A stretch of DNA of 10,961 bases. Origin: JAKAFX01 sp043196285 (lineage in GTDB: Archaea > Thermoplasmatota > Thermoplasmata > Thermoplasmatales > Thermoplasmataceae). The position numbers and the translations under genes were made by a program. Shown here in pieces: positions 1-5,999 of this stretch. The first letter of the stretch is position 1. Every line of letters starts with the position of its first letter. The stretch is taken from the NCBI GenBank assembly GCA_043196285.1, contig JBBYJL010000043.1:1-10961 (forward strand), given 5' to 3'. The notes under the pieces are model-generated. The model did not search any database. It saw only the letters and a list, made by a program, of their open reading frames with translations, and was not told the origin of the DNA.

Positions 1-717
1 CATAAGGACAGCGGATATGGCATTCCGTGGTCTCTCGAACATCATCGATCTCAATGATGATACAATAGATATGCTTGGGAAATACAAAACGCCAGAGGAT
101 TTCATCACTGCAGGAAACGATGCCATAATGAGGTATGTCACATCAAGGAAAGCGGAAAAGATACTGAAGGCAGCACAATCTTTACCAATCCCAGGCAACA
201 ACATTAATGCACTCAGGATAGAGATTGATTCTCTCCTTGATATACTGAAAATTCTGAACAGACAGAAAGGTATTCTGGAAGGTGCAATGACAAAAGAACT
301 TGAATCCCGGAGGCATCTAATAAAGAGCATTCCAAGCATTGGTAACATAACAACATAACAGGATCAATAATACTTGGAAAGATTGGAGATATCGATAGAT
401 TCGAAAACGCAGAGAAGCTTGTTGCATTTGTCGGCATGGATCCTGTAATCAAGGAGAGCGGAAAAAAACGATCAGAGAGATCCATATCCAGGAGAGGTGA
501 TTCTCTCCTGAGATCTGCCATATATCTGAGCACTGTAGCACCCATAAGATCCAATCCCGTAATATATGAATTCTATCACAGGAAGGTGGATGGAGGAATG
601 CCAAAACAGAAAGCACTGGTGGCAGCTTCCAGAAAACAGTGCCATATCATATGGTCTGTATGTCACAAAAACAAGCCTTTCGAGATACCGGAGAAGTTCA
701 GGACAAAGGAAGAGTAA
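1..717 (+). pseudogene. IS110-family transposase, 5'-truncated by the window and frameshifted
   Basis: This is the remains of an IS110-family transposase (DEDD/RuvC-like N-terminal part, Transposase_20 C-terminal part). The first frame is open from base 2, so the ATG at 17 is internal and the true start lies upstream of the window. That frame ends at a stop at 356-358, just after the conserved IPSIGNIT motif. The downstream frame (346-717) carries the rest of the C-terminal domain: a GSIILGKIGDIDRF stretch, an ESGKKRSER segment holding the candidate catalytic serine, and an SRRGDSLLRSAIYL segment. Deleting one copy of the 8-bp tandem duplication at 344-359 joins the frames as GNITGSIILGKIGDIDRF, the normal family sequence. 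No other stop is seen in the joined frame, so the damage looks recent. Family assignment is firm. Rescue by programmed frameshifting is possible but unlikely, because the lesion is an exact duplication. Confidence 0.85.
344..359 (+). repeat. 8-bp tandem duplication (aacataac x2) causing the transposase frameshift
   Basis: The unit aacataac occurs twice with no gap at 344-351 and 352-359, inside the codons for Asn-Ile-Thr of the conserved transposase motif. Eight bases is not a multiple of three, so the second copy shifts the frame and exposes the TAA at 356-358. Removing one copy restores the family consensus. The likely origin is replication slippage or a small tandem duplication. Confidence 0.9.
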
Positions 718-769
718 ATCAGGAATATTGCAAGAAAATTAAAATGGATTAGCGTAAGCTCTGGCAATC

Positions 770-789
770 ATGTCATTAAAAATGACCAT
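770..789 (+). repeat. Hairpin downstream of the transposase
   Basis: GTCATT (772-777) and AATGAC (781-786) form a perfect 6-bp stem around an AAA loop. Allowing one bulged base extends the stem by ATG/CAT (770-789). It lies 54 nt after the transposase stop. It could be part of an IS-end RNA structure, a transcript 3' end, or chance. Confidence 0.4.
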
Positions 790-888
790 AGACAACTTAT
801 TATAGGATGCTGCCTCATCAATTTGAAAGGATGCACCCTGCCTACTGAGGAAAATATTTTGCTTTACAGTACAATGTCGAACAATAAA

Positions 889-896
889 CTAATAAT
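889..896 (+). promoter_or_regulatory. Putative TATA box of the dienelactone hydrolase gene
   Basis: The AT-rich stretch CTAATAAT is centred about 26 nt before the ATG at 918, and no Shine-Dalgarno sequence precedes that ATG. Both points fit a leaderless archaeal transcript. The match to a TATA consensus is modest. A perfect palindrome AAAATATTTT lies further upstream at 851-860. Confidence 0.35.
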
Positions 897-917
897 GATT
901 ATTTGTTTACAGAAAGT

Positions 918-1736
918 ATGGTTAAATCAGACGAAGTAGAAGCATCTGAAGGTACTGTAAGACTTGAGGACAGCAGCGAAATTCCATATTACATGGCAAA
1001 GCCTGCTGGGACTGGAAAATACCCTGCGATAATTATAGTGCATGAGATCTGGGGACTTGAAGAAAATATAAGATCGATTGCAAGAAGGTGGGCGAAAGAA
1101 GGTTATGTTGCTTTCGCACCACACCTCTTCGGTCCTATTGGACCTTTCATGAACGCAAAAAACATAGAAAGTACCATGATGAAATTCTGGTCACTCCCTA
1201 AGGACAAGATGCAGGATGAGAAGGCAATCGGCGATCTCATGAAGACGCTCAGCGATGAACAGAAGATGGTCGCCAACGCAGTATTTTTTGACAGAAAGGG
1301 TCTTGGTAAGAAGATGATCAGAAATCTTGACTCATGCTTTAACTATGTTCAGAAACTGGATTCTGTTGAAAGTGAAAGGATTGGTACCACAGGATTCTGC
1401 TTTGGAGGTGGACTTGTGTTTCAGTATGCCACTCTGGGAAAAAGCTCTGCAACGGTTGTCTTCTACGGGGCAAACCCTGAACCAGTCGAATCCGTTTCAA
1501 AGATCAGCAAACCAATAATCGCTTTCTACGGCGGCGAAGATTACAATATAAATCAGAATATTCCCAGGCTCATGGAAGAGATGGTTAAGGCAAGGAAAGG
1601 CTTTCAACTGAAGATCTACGAAGGTGCCCAGCATGCATTTTTCAACGATACAAGGCCGACATACAACAAGGAAAGCGCGGAAGATGCATGGGTAATAGCC
1701 AGAGAATTCTTCAGGAAAAACCTGGGAGTGAAATAA
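918..1736 (+). CDS. Dienelactone hydrolase family protein
   Basis: This is a cytoplasmic alpha/beta hydrolase of the dienelactone hydrolase family (PF01738), 272 residues from the ATG at 918; the founding members (about 235 residues) open dienelactone rings in aromatic degradation. All active-site landmarks are present: Glu43 in HEIWG, nucleophile Cys161 in GFCFGGG, Asp208 in GGED and His239 in GAQHAF. The extra length is a helical insertion around residues 68-130. An in-frame TTG at 903 would add five residues, but the ATG agrees better with the TATA-like box and the family N-terminus. A possible 30-codon ORF starts on its stop codon. Many archaeal members have unknown ester or lactone substrates and no other aromatic-degradation gene is nearby, so the family is secure but the substrate is not. 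There is no signal peptide. Confidence 0.9.
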   Translation: MVKSDEVEASEGTVRLEDSSEIPYYMAKPAGTGKYPAIIIVHEIWGLEENIRSIARRWAKEGYVAFAPHLFGPIGPFMNAKNIESTMMKFWSLPKDKMQDEKAIGDLMKTLSDEQKMVANAVFFDRKGLGKKMIRNLDSCFNYVQKLDSVESERIGTTGFCFGGGLVFQYATLGKSSATVVFYGANPEPVESVSKISKPIIAFYGGEDYNINQNIPRLMEEMVKARKGFQLKIYEGAQHAFFNDTRPTYNKESAEDAWVIAREFFRKNLGVK

Positions 1737-1828
1737 TGGAACCACAAGATGATGATGCCTCTGACCTGCTTTTGGAATGCTTCATGAACTGGGCTGAGGT
1801 CCTGAAGAACATAGACAAAAAACGATAG
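1736..1828 (+). CDS. Possible 30-residue acidic small protein, coupled to the hydrolase
   Basis: An ATG overlaps the hydrolase stop (TAATG), and a GGGAGTGA sequence resembling a Shine-Dalgarno site sits at 1724-1731, four bases before it. The frame encodes 30 residues, beginning MEPQDDDASDLLLECF and ending NIDKKR. The N-terminus is acidic and the middle could form an amphipathic helix (LLLECFMNWAEVLKNI). I recognise no family. Translational coupling and the ribosome-binding-like site argue for a real gene; the very short length argues for chance. Confidence 0.45.
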   Translation: MEPQDDDASDLLLECFMNWAEVLKNIDKKR

Positions 1829-1920
1829 CCTAAGAGCAAAGATTTCATTCGGAACGAAGCCACATCCGGTTTGCTGAGAAAGCGAGTTGATGGTTGAGTG
1901 GTAAACTTTCATATAATTCC

Positions 1921-1945
1921 TGTAAACACGTTACAAGTTTTATAT
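1921..1945 (+). promoter_or_regulatory. TATA box with adjacent inverted repeat upstream of the esterase gene
   Basis: TTTTATAT at 1938-1945 is a good archaeal TATA box centred about 26 nt before the ATG at 1968, predicting a leaderless mRNA. Immediately upstream, TGTAA (1921-1925) and TTACA (1931-1935) form a perfect inverted repeat with a 5-nt spacer. It covers the place where TFB contacts the BRE, so a protein bound there could block initiation. The promoter is fairly convincing; the operator is inference. Confidence 0.5.
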
Positions 1946-1967
1946 GCGTTCAGGATTTATGGTTGCC

Positions 1968-2945
1968 ATGGTCAAGATGGAGACTATTTACATTGAGAGC
2001 GAAGCGTTATCAAATAATCCACTTAAAGATCCCTCCAAGAGGGAAATACTGGTATTCTCTCCTGATGAGAAGAAGGCAAATGCACCACTATTCCTCTGCC
2101 TTCCTTCGTTTGCATCAAATGCCAGAAGTTTCCTGAACAGGGACCCGCTCAGCGATAACCTTCCGGCCATACTGCAGATGTTGTACGAAAAGAATCTCAT
2201 AGGAAACGCAACAGTTGCCATTGTTGACTCATTCACGAAGGTTGGCGGAAACCAATATATAAACTCCACTGCAGTTGGGAACTATGAGGATTTCATCATC
2301 AATGAGGTTATCCCCAAGCTCAAGGACACATATAATTCAGGCAATGTAGGAGTCTTCGGCAAGGACTCCGGAGGATTTGGTGCCTACACGCTGTCTGTGC
2401 GCTATCCATCTGCGATTCAGGGATTCGCAGCGCACTCAATGGATGCAGGATTTGAATTCTGTTGCCTGCCTGACTTCACTCTTGCAATGGAGCAGTTCAG
2501 GGAGAGCAATGGCCCTGCAAAGTGGCTCCAGAAGTACTGGGCAGGCAAGAATAGGAGCAGGTCTAGTGCATTCAGGACTCTCTCTGTAATTGAAAGATCA
2601 CTTTTCTACAGCCCAAATGAATCCTCCAGCGAACTGGGTGCCGATTTCCCGTTCGACTGGGATTCTGGAGAGTTCAAACAGGATATCTGGAGCAGATGGC
2701 AGAACTGGGATCCTGCAAAGAATGCTGTCAGTTTCCTCCGTCAGATAGAGTCCATGACCTTTCTTTACCTCGATGTTGGCATAATGGACGAATTCTCACT
2801 GCTGTGGGGGAACAGGGCAGTTGACAGGGCTCTCACCACTGCGGGGATAAAACATTTCTATGAAGAATATGAGGACGGGCACTTCGGAATTGTCTACAGA
2901 TTTGAGAAGTCTCTGACCATGATGGCAGCCGCACTATCCCTGTGA
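1968..2945 (+). CDS. Esterase-D-like alpha/beta hydrolase with Asp at the nucleophile position
   Basis: The protein resembles the esterase D / S-formylglutathione hydrolase-like family (PF00756). Four in-frame ATGs (1944, 1959, 1968, 1977) are available. I chose 1968 because a TATA box lies 26 nt before it and the 1944 ATG overlaps that box; this gives 325 residues. The nucleophile elbow reads FGKDSGGFGAY, where relatives have G-x-S-x-G-G-[YF]-G-A. Asp133 therefore occupies the Ser position and Ser134 follows it. A plausible acid (Asp274, GIMDEF) and base (His305, EDGHFG) remain. G-x-D-x-G elbows are used by haloalkane dehalogenases and epoxide hydrolases, so it may be a different hydrolase, may use Ser134, or may be inactive. 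The substrate is unknown. There is no signal peptide, and it ends 20 nt from the convergent regulator gene. Confidence 0.75.
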   Translation: MVKMETIYIESEALSNNPLKDPSKREILVFSPDEKKANAPLFLCLPSFASNARSFLNRDPLSDNLPAILQMLYEKNLIGNATVAIVDSFTKVGGNQYINSTAVGNYEDFIINEVIPKLKDTYNSGNVGVFGKDSGGFGAYTLSVRYPSAIQGFAAHSMDAGFEFCCLPDFTLAMEQFRESNGPAKWLQKYWAGKNRSRSSAFRTLSVIERSLFYSPNESSSELGADFPFDWDSGEFKQDIWSRWQNWDPAKNAVSFLRQIESMTFLYLDVGIMDEFSLLWGNRAVDRALTTAGIKHFYEEYEDGHFGIVYRFEKSLTMMAAALSL

Positions 2946-2965
2946 TCAGCAGGATAACGGGTAAA

Positions 2966-3586
2966 TTATTCTTTCTCCACAAAGTATCCTCTGATTGATT
3001 TTTTCAAGGCTCGCCTTAGAAGATCGGAAAGGGAAGATGTTGCTATACCGAAATGCTCTGCAATCTCCGTCATGCTTACCCCTCTTTCTATGTCAAAATA
3101 ACCATTTGCATAGGCATACTTCAGGATCTCTTCCTCTCTCTGGGTCAGTGATAAAGACTCTGCGTCCTCCAGTTCAACAATAACAGGATCGAGATTCAGA
3201 TCCTTAAGTTCTCGCATAAGCTTGATCATGACACCCCTGGATCTGAGCAGCAACCTGTACCTGATCCTGTCCTTGCTCACGCTTTCACTGCCCAAGACTA
3301 TGGCTTCCGACGATGATATGACCGAACACGGGGTGCAGCTTCTCGATGTAACCCATATGGAACTCTTCCCAACCTGAGCAACATCCCTGGACACTGCTTT
3401 CAACTCCTCGACCAGTTTCTCACAGTTCTGCTTGCATTCGACCCTGTGAACAGTATATTCAGGACCCACCTTGAGTCTCTTGATCTTTACAGACTGGCTG
3501 ATGTTATAACAGGTATTGGTCACAAGGCAGTCAGTTCTTTCCATCTCCAGCAAAACCTCAACTGAGTCTCGGAAGCCTATTTTCAC
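2966..3586 (-). CDS. Bacterioopsin-activator-type HTH (HTH_10) regulator with three Cys pairs
   Basis: This is a predicted DNA-binding transcription regulator of 206 residues. The C-terminus (about 144-197) matches the HTH_10 domain (PF04967): LTQREEEILKYAYANGYFD, then a MTEIAEHFGIATSSLSDLLRRA helix-turn-helix. The N-terminal part (1-140) is a sensor-like region with six cysteines in three pairs: Cys20/Cys26, Cys51/Cys55 and Cys84/Cys87 (CTPC). This suggests metal, Fe-S or thiol/redox sensing, although no ligand is shown. The start is GTG at 3584-3586, preceded at 3 nt by AAGGA (minus strand), which favours it over the ATG 14 codons later (3542-3544). The gene is divergent from mqnD across 214 nt and converges on the esterase gene, so either could be a target, or the gene itself. 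The HTH class is secure; the effector is unknown. Confidence 0.85.
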   Translation of the reverse strand: MKIGFRDSVEVLLEMERTDCLVTNTCYNISQSVKIKRLKVGPEYTVHRVECKQNCEKLVEELKAVSRDVAQVGKSSIWVTSRSCTPCSVISSSEAIVLGSESVSKDRIRYRLLLRSRGVMIKLMRELKDLNLDPVIVELEDAESLSLTQREEEILKYAYANGYFDIERGVSMTEIAEHFGIATSSLSDLLRRALKKSIRGYFVEKE

Positions 3587-3623
3587 AAATCCTTATGCTT
3601 ACAATTTAATTAAGATTATTTAT
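3587..3623 (-). promoter_or_regulatory. Promoter and ribosome-binding region of the HTH_10 regulator
   Basis: Read on the minus strand, AAGGA (3594-3590) lies three bases before the GTG start and supports it. Further upstream is an AT-rich block (3605-3623) containing AATAAATAATC and the palindrome TTAATTAA, suitable for TBP binding. The exact TATA box cannot be chosen between these two. Confidence 0.4.
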
Positions 3624-3770
3624 CATTTCACTCTAGTTTCGACCTAACCTCACATGGATGTCTGGGTGAATATGACAATCAATACTCCCTTTCTCCAGAA
3701 TGATACATATGCTTTAACACAGGATTTTCTCTAAATGGAAATCGTACTTGACCCATCTTTTTTGGACAAA

Positions 3771-3780
3771 CCATATTTAG
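3771..3780 (+). promoter_or_regulatory. TATA box of the mqnD-like gene
   Basis: CCATATTTAG is centred 26 nt before the ATG at 3801, and no Shine-Dalgarno sequence lies in between, so a leaderless transcript is expected. The rest of the 214-nt divergent region (3587-3770) holds no gene that I can support. Confidence 0.5.
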
Positions 3781-3800
3781 AACGATGCAATTAACTCATC

Positions 3801-4616
3801 ATGAGAATTACTATTGCACACACCCCAGATCCGGATGACTCGTTTATGTTCTATGCCATGTTTGAAAAGAAGATACCTACTAACTTCCAGTACGAACAGG
3901 TTGTGAAGGACATAGAAACCCTGAACAAGGAAGCGCCTCTTGAAAAATATGATGTCACGGCAATTTCAGCGAACGGATTTATTGATGTGAGTGACAAATA
4001 TTATCTGCTGTCTTCAGGAGCGAGTTTTGGCCTCACATATGGACCAATTGTTGTCGCAAAAAAGAACATAGACCTGAAGAATTCAATCATAGGAGTTCCG
4101 GGATTCAAGACCTCAACTTTCCTGCTTTACAGGATGTTCGCCCCGGAACCGAAGAAATTCGTGGAAATGAGGTTTGACAAGATTCCCGAGGAGATAATGA
4201 ATGGAAAAGTTGATGGTGGTCTTCTGATTCACGACGAGCAGCTGGTCTACCAGAAAAGAGGACTTGTCAAGGTCCTGGATCTTTATGAGGAATGGAAGAA
4301 ATTTGCTGGATCGCTTCCTATCCCGCTTGGATTCAATTCTATAAAGAAATCCATTGGGGCTGATATCGCAACAAAATACAATGAAGATTTCCAGGCATCC
4401 ATCAGGTACGCAATGGCACATGAGGATGATGCGGTCAGGTACTCTATGAAATATGCGAGATATTCTGATTTTGATCTTGAGAAGAAATTCGTCAGGATGT
4501 ACGTGAATGATCTCTCGAAAAATTTCGGTGACATTGGCAGAATGGCACTCGAGAAATATTACGGGAGGGCCCAGGAGATGGGACTGATCAAGCAGTTTGA
4601 GTACGAGATAGTCTGA
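3801..4616 (+). CDS. mqnD: MqnD-like protein (1,4-dihydroxy-6-naphthoate synthase family, menaquinone)
   Basis: This 271-residue protein belongs to the MqnA/MqnD family (PF02621), with a periplasmic-binding-protein fold used as a cytoplasmic enzyme. MqnD converts cyclic dehypoxanthinyl futalosine to 1,4-dihydroxy-6-naphthoate in the futalosine route to menaquinone. Visible landmarks are the N-terminal HTPDPDDSFMFYAMF, IETLNKEAPLEKYDVTAIS, SGASFGLTYGPIVVAKK, VPGFKTSTFLLY, a VDGGLLIH segment with His144 at the family's catalytic His position, and LPIPLGF. The length is normal. The N-terminal motif is PDPDD rather than the classical PCPND, placing it in a divergent branch whose members are sometimes annotated only as substrate-binding proteins. 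The substrate is therefore less sure than the family. The start ATG is fixed by a TATA box 26 nt upstream. The ALDH homologue follows 54 nt downstream and may be co-transcribed. Confidence 0.75.
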   Translation: MRITIAHTPDPDDSFMFYAMFEKKIPTNFQYEQVVKDIETLNKEAPLEKYDVTAISANGFIDVSDKYYLLSSGASFGLTYGPIVVAKKNIDLKNSIIGVPGFKTSTFLLYRMFAPEPKKFVEMRFDKIPEEIMNGKVDGGLLIHDEQLVYQKRGLVKVLDLYEEWKKFAGSLPIPLGFNSIKKSIGADIATKYNEDFQASIRYAMAHEDDAVRYSMKYARYSDFDLEKKFVRMYVNDLSKNFGDIGRMALEKYYGRAQEMGLIKQFEYEIV

Positions 4617-4639
4617 ACGGATAGGTGGTACCGAATCAC

Positions 4640-4662
4640 TATCGTTTACAGAAAGTACGATA
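4640..4662 (+). repeat. Inverted repeat just upstream of the ALDH homologue
   Basis: TATCGT (4640-4645) and ACGATA (4657-4662) are exact inverted arms around 11 nt, ending eight bases before the ATG at 4671. It could form a weak hairpin near the ribosome entry site or be a protein site. The loop contains most of a 14-nt sequence, GTTTACAGAAAGTA (4644-4657), that also occurs at 905-918, just before the dienelactone hydrolase start. Confidence 0.35.
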
Positions 4663-4670
4663 ACAGCGTG

Positions 4671-5993
4671 ATGGAAGATTTGCCGGACACATTGGACGAG
4701 GAACTGCCTATAATTGAGAAAGGTATAAGGTCGGCAACTGAACAACTTGCCAACATAGCTGAAAGCGATCTTTCAGAGATTATGTTCAGGGCCTACCGGA
4801 TTATGGATTCAGAAAAGGATCAGATCGCAGCAGCACTTTCTGGAGAGTCCGGCAAGCCATTGCGTTTTGCATTGAACGAGGTGGATCTGGTAATGCGTTC
4901 CGCCCTCACATTCGGTGAGGTTATTTCCGACTCTTGTACCTATATGCGGGAGAGATATGAAGCGGGATCGTTTGCCAGCATTTCTTCGAGAAATCCGATT
5001 GGCGTGGTTCTAGGCCTGATATCCTTCACAGATCCTTTCCTCAATGCTGCCAGCGTGGCTCTGCCTGCCCTAATAACCAGAAATCCGGTCATACTGAAGC
5101 CCTCGTCCAGATCTCCACTTTCAGCCATGAAGCTGAGGGATGTTCTTTATCGGTCAGGCCTGCCTGAGAATTTCATGCGGGTCATTGTGGGAAGCAGGGA
5201 TTCACAGCCTGTCAAATCTCTCATGAAAAGCAGGTATCCTGATGCTGTTGCATTTTACGGCTCTGCTGATTCTGCACATAACGTTAGACAGCATTTATAC
5301 GGAAAAATTTTCGTTCCGCATCCAGGCGGCGGATGCGTGTCAATAGTCTGGAAAGATGCTGATCTAGATATGGCTGGCAGGATCATTGCTGAATCCTCCT
5401 TCCATTCACAGGGACAGAATGCTTTTCGCACACAGAGGGTTATCGTTCATCCTGATGTTGTAGAATATCTCACAGGAAGGTTGAGGGAGGAGATATCACA
5501 GATGATCATCGGCGATCCTTCTAATATAAACACAGATATTGGTCCGCTTTCAACTCCAGAATATACTGAAATATTTGTTTCGCTCATCAGAATGATGTTC
5601 GATCATGGAGATCGGCTGCTGGAAGGCGGGAAGATTGAAGGCAGAACTGCACCTCCAACGATCGTTGATGCATCCTCTCCGGAATCTCCTGTCTGGAAGG
5701 ATGATGTCATGGCGCCGGTTGCATCACTCATAACCTCTGATTCAATTGATTCCTCCATCGCAATAGCCAACGGCATAGGTATCAGGAATACAGCATCCGT
5801 GTTCACATCAAACGTAAACACATCCTTCTATTACTTCCGCAAGTTGAAATTCAGGGAGGTCGTGATTAATGATTCACCCGATTTCCGTTACAGGGTAGAA
5901 CATAAGAAAAAGTCTCTGCCTTCTTACAGGGAGAAGAGAATTTATGATCTCATGGATGAATTCTCAACCATGAAATCGATGTCAATCAGATGA
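4671..5993 (+). CDS. Aldehyde dehydrogenase superfamily protein lacking the catalytic Cys, Glu and Asn (predicted pseudoenzyme)
   Basis: The full-length fold is recognisable (440 residues from ATG 4671; a GTG at 4668 is an alternative). Preserved landmarks are the NPIGVVLGLIS strand, the ILKPSS cofactor lysine motif, VAFYGSADS (normally FTGS), the DADLD segment, a DDVMAPV equivalent of EEIFGPV, VINDSPDFR, and a C-terminal YDLMDEFSTMKSMSI typical of the GAPN/lactaldehyde dehydrogenase branch. The chemistry is gone. The catalytic Cys (GQxC) is Ala251 in SQGQNAFRTQR, and the general-base Glu of ELGGK is His217 in PHPGGG. The 217-251 spacing of 34 equals the usual Glu-Cys distance. The oxyanion Asn of PWNFP is Asp121. 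The PFGG loop near the C-terminus is also replaced by a basic stretch. The frame is unbroken and long, so it is probably a functional protein without dehydrogenase activity, perhaps structural or regulatory. It follows mqnD in the same direction and ends 6 nt from convergent icd. Confidence 0.85.
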   Translation: MEDLPDTLDEELPIIEKGIRSATEQLANIAESDLSEIMFRAYRIMDSEKDQIAAALSGESGKPLRFALNEVDLVMRSALTFGEVISDSCTYMRERYEAGSFASISSRNPIGVVLGLISFTDPFLNAASVALPALITRNPVILKPSSRSPLSAMKLRDVLYRSGLPENFMRVIVGSRDSQPVKSLMKSRYPDAVAFYGSADSAHNVRQHLYGKIFVPHPGGGCVSIVWKDADLDMAGRIIAESSFHSQGQNAFRTQRVIVHPDVVEYLTGRLREEISQMIIGDPSNINTDIGPLSTPEYTEIFVSLIRMMFDHGDRLLEGGKIEGRTAPPTIVDASSPESPVWKDDVMAPVASLITSDSIDSSIAIANGIGIRNTASVFTSNVNTSFYYFRKLKFREVVINDSPDFRYRVEHKKKSLPSYREKRIYDLMDEFSTMKSMSIR

Positions 5994-5999
5994 AAGAAT

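Larger units (their letters stand above)
1..850 (+). mobile_element. IS110-family insertion sequence, right-hand part (right edge uncertain)
   Basis: The transposase remnant defines an insertion sequence whose left end is outside the window. After the transposase stop at 717 there are about 185 nt with no gene before the next CDS. They hold a small hairpin (770-789) and two partial direct repeats: AGGATGC at 804-810 and 828-834, and CTGCCT at 810-815 and 838-843. IS110-family elements lack obvious terminal inverted repeats and usually make no target duplication, so the right end cannot be fixed by eye; 850 is a guess placed after these repeats. In the IS1111 subgroup the guide (bridge) RNA lies in this 3' flank. 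Nothing here proves that subgroup. Confidence 0.45.

Noticed and set aside
213..554. A 113-codon minus-strand open frame across the transposase
   Set aside because: It is a shadow of the transposase; the plus strand matches IS110 motifs in both frames.
903..917. TTG at 903 as the dienelactone hydrolase start
   Set aside because: The ATG at 918 fits the TATA-like box at the leaderless distance and the family N-terminus; the extra five residues add nothing recognisable.
1944..1967. ATG at 1944 as the esterase-like start
   Set aside because: It overlaps the TATA box, so the mRNA should begin after it.
3654..3734. A 26-codon plus-strand ORF in the regulator-mqnD gap
   Set aside because: It has no TATA box at the leaderless distance, no ribosome-binding site and no coding-like composition.
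4113..4745. A 210-codon minus-strand open frame opposite mqnD and the ALDH start
   Set aside because: It lies antisense to two well-supported genes, has no recognisable domain and has the composition of a reverse-strand shadow.
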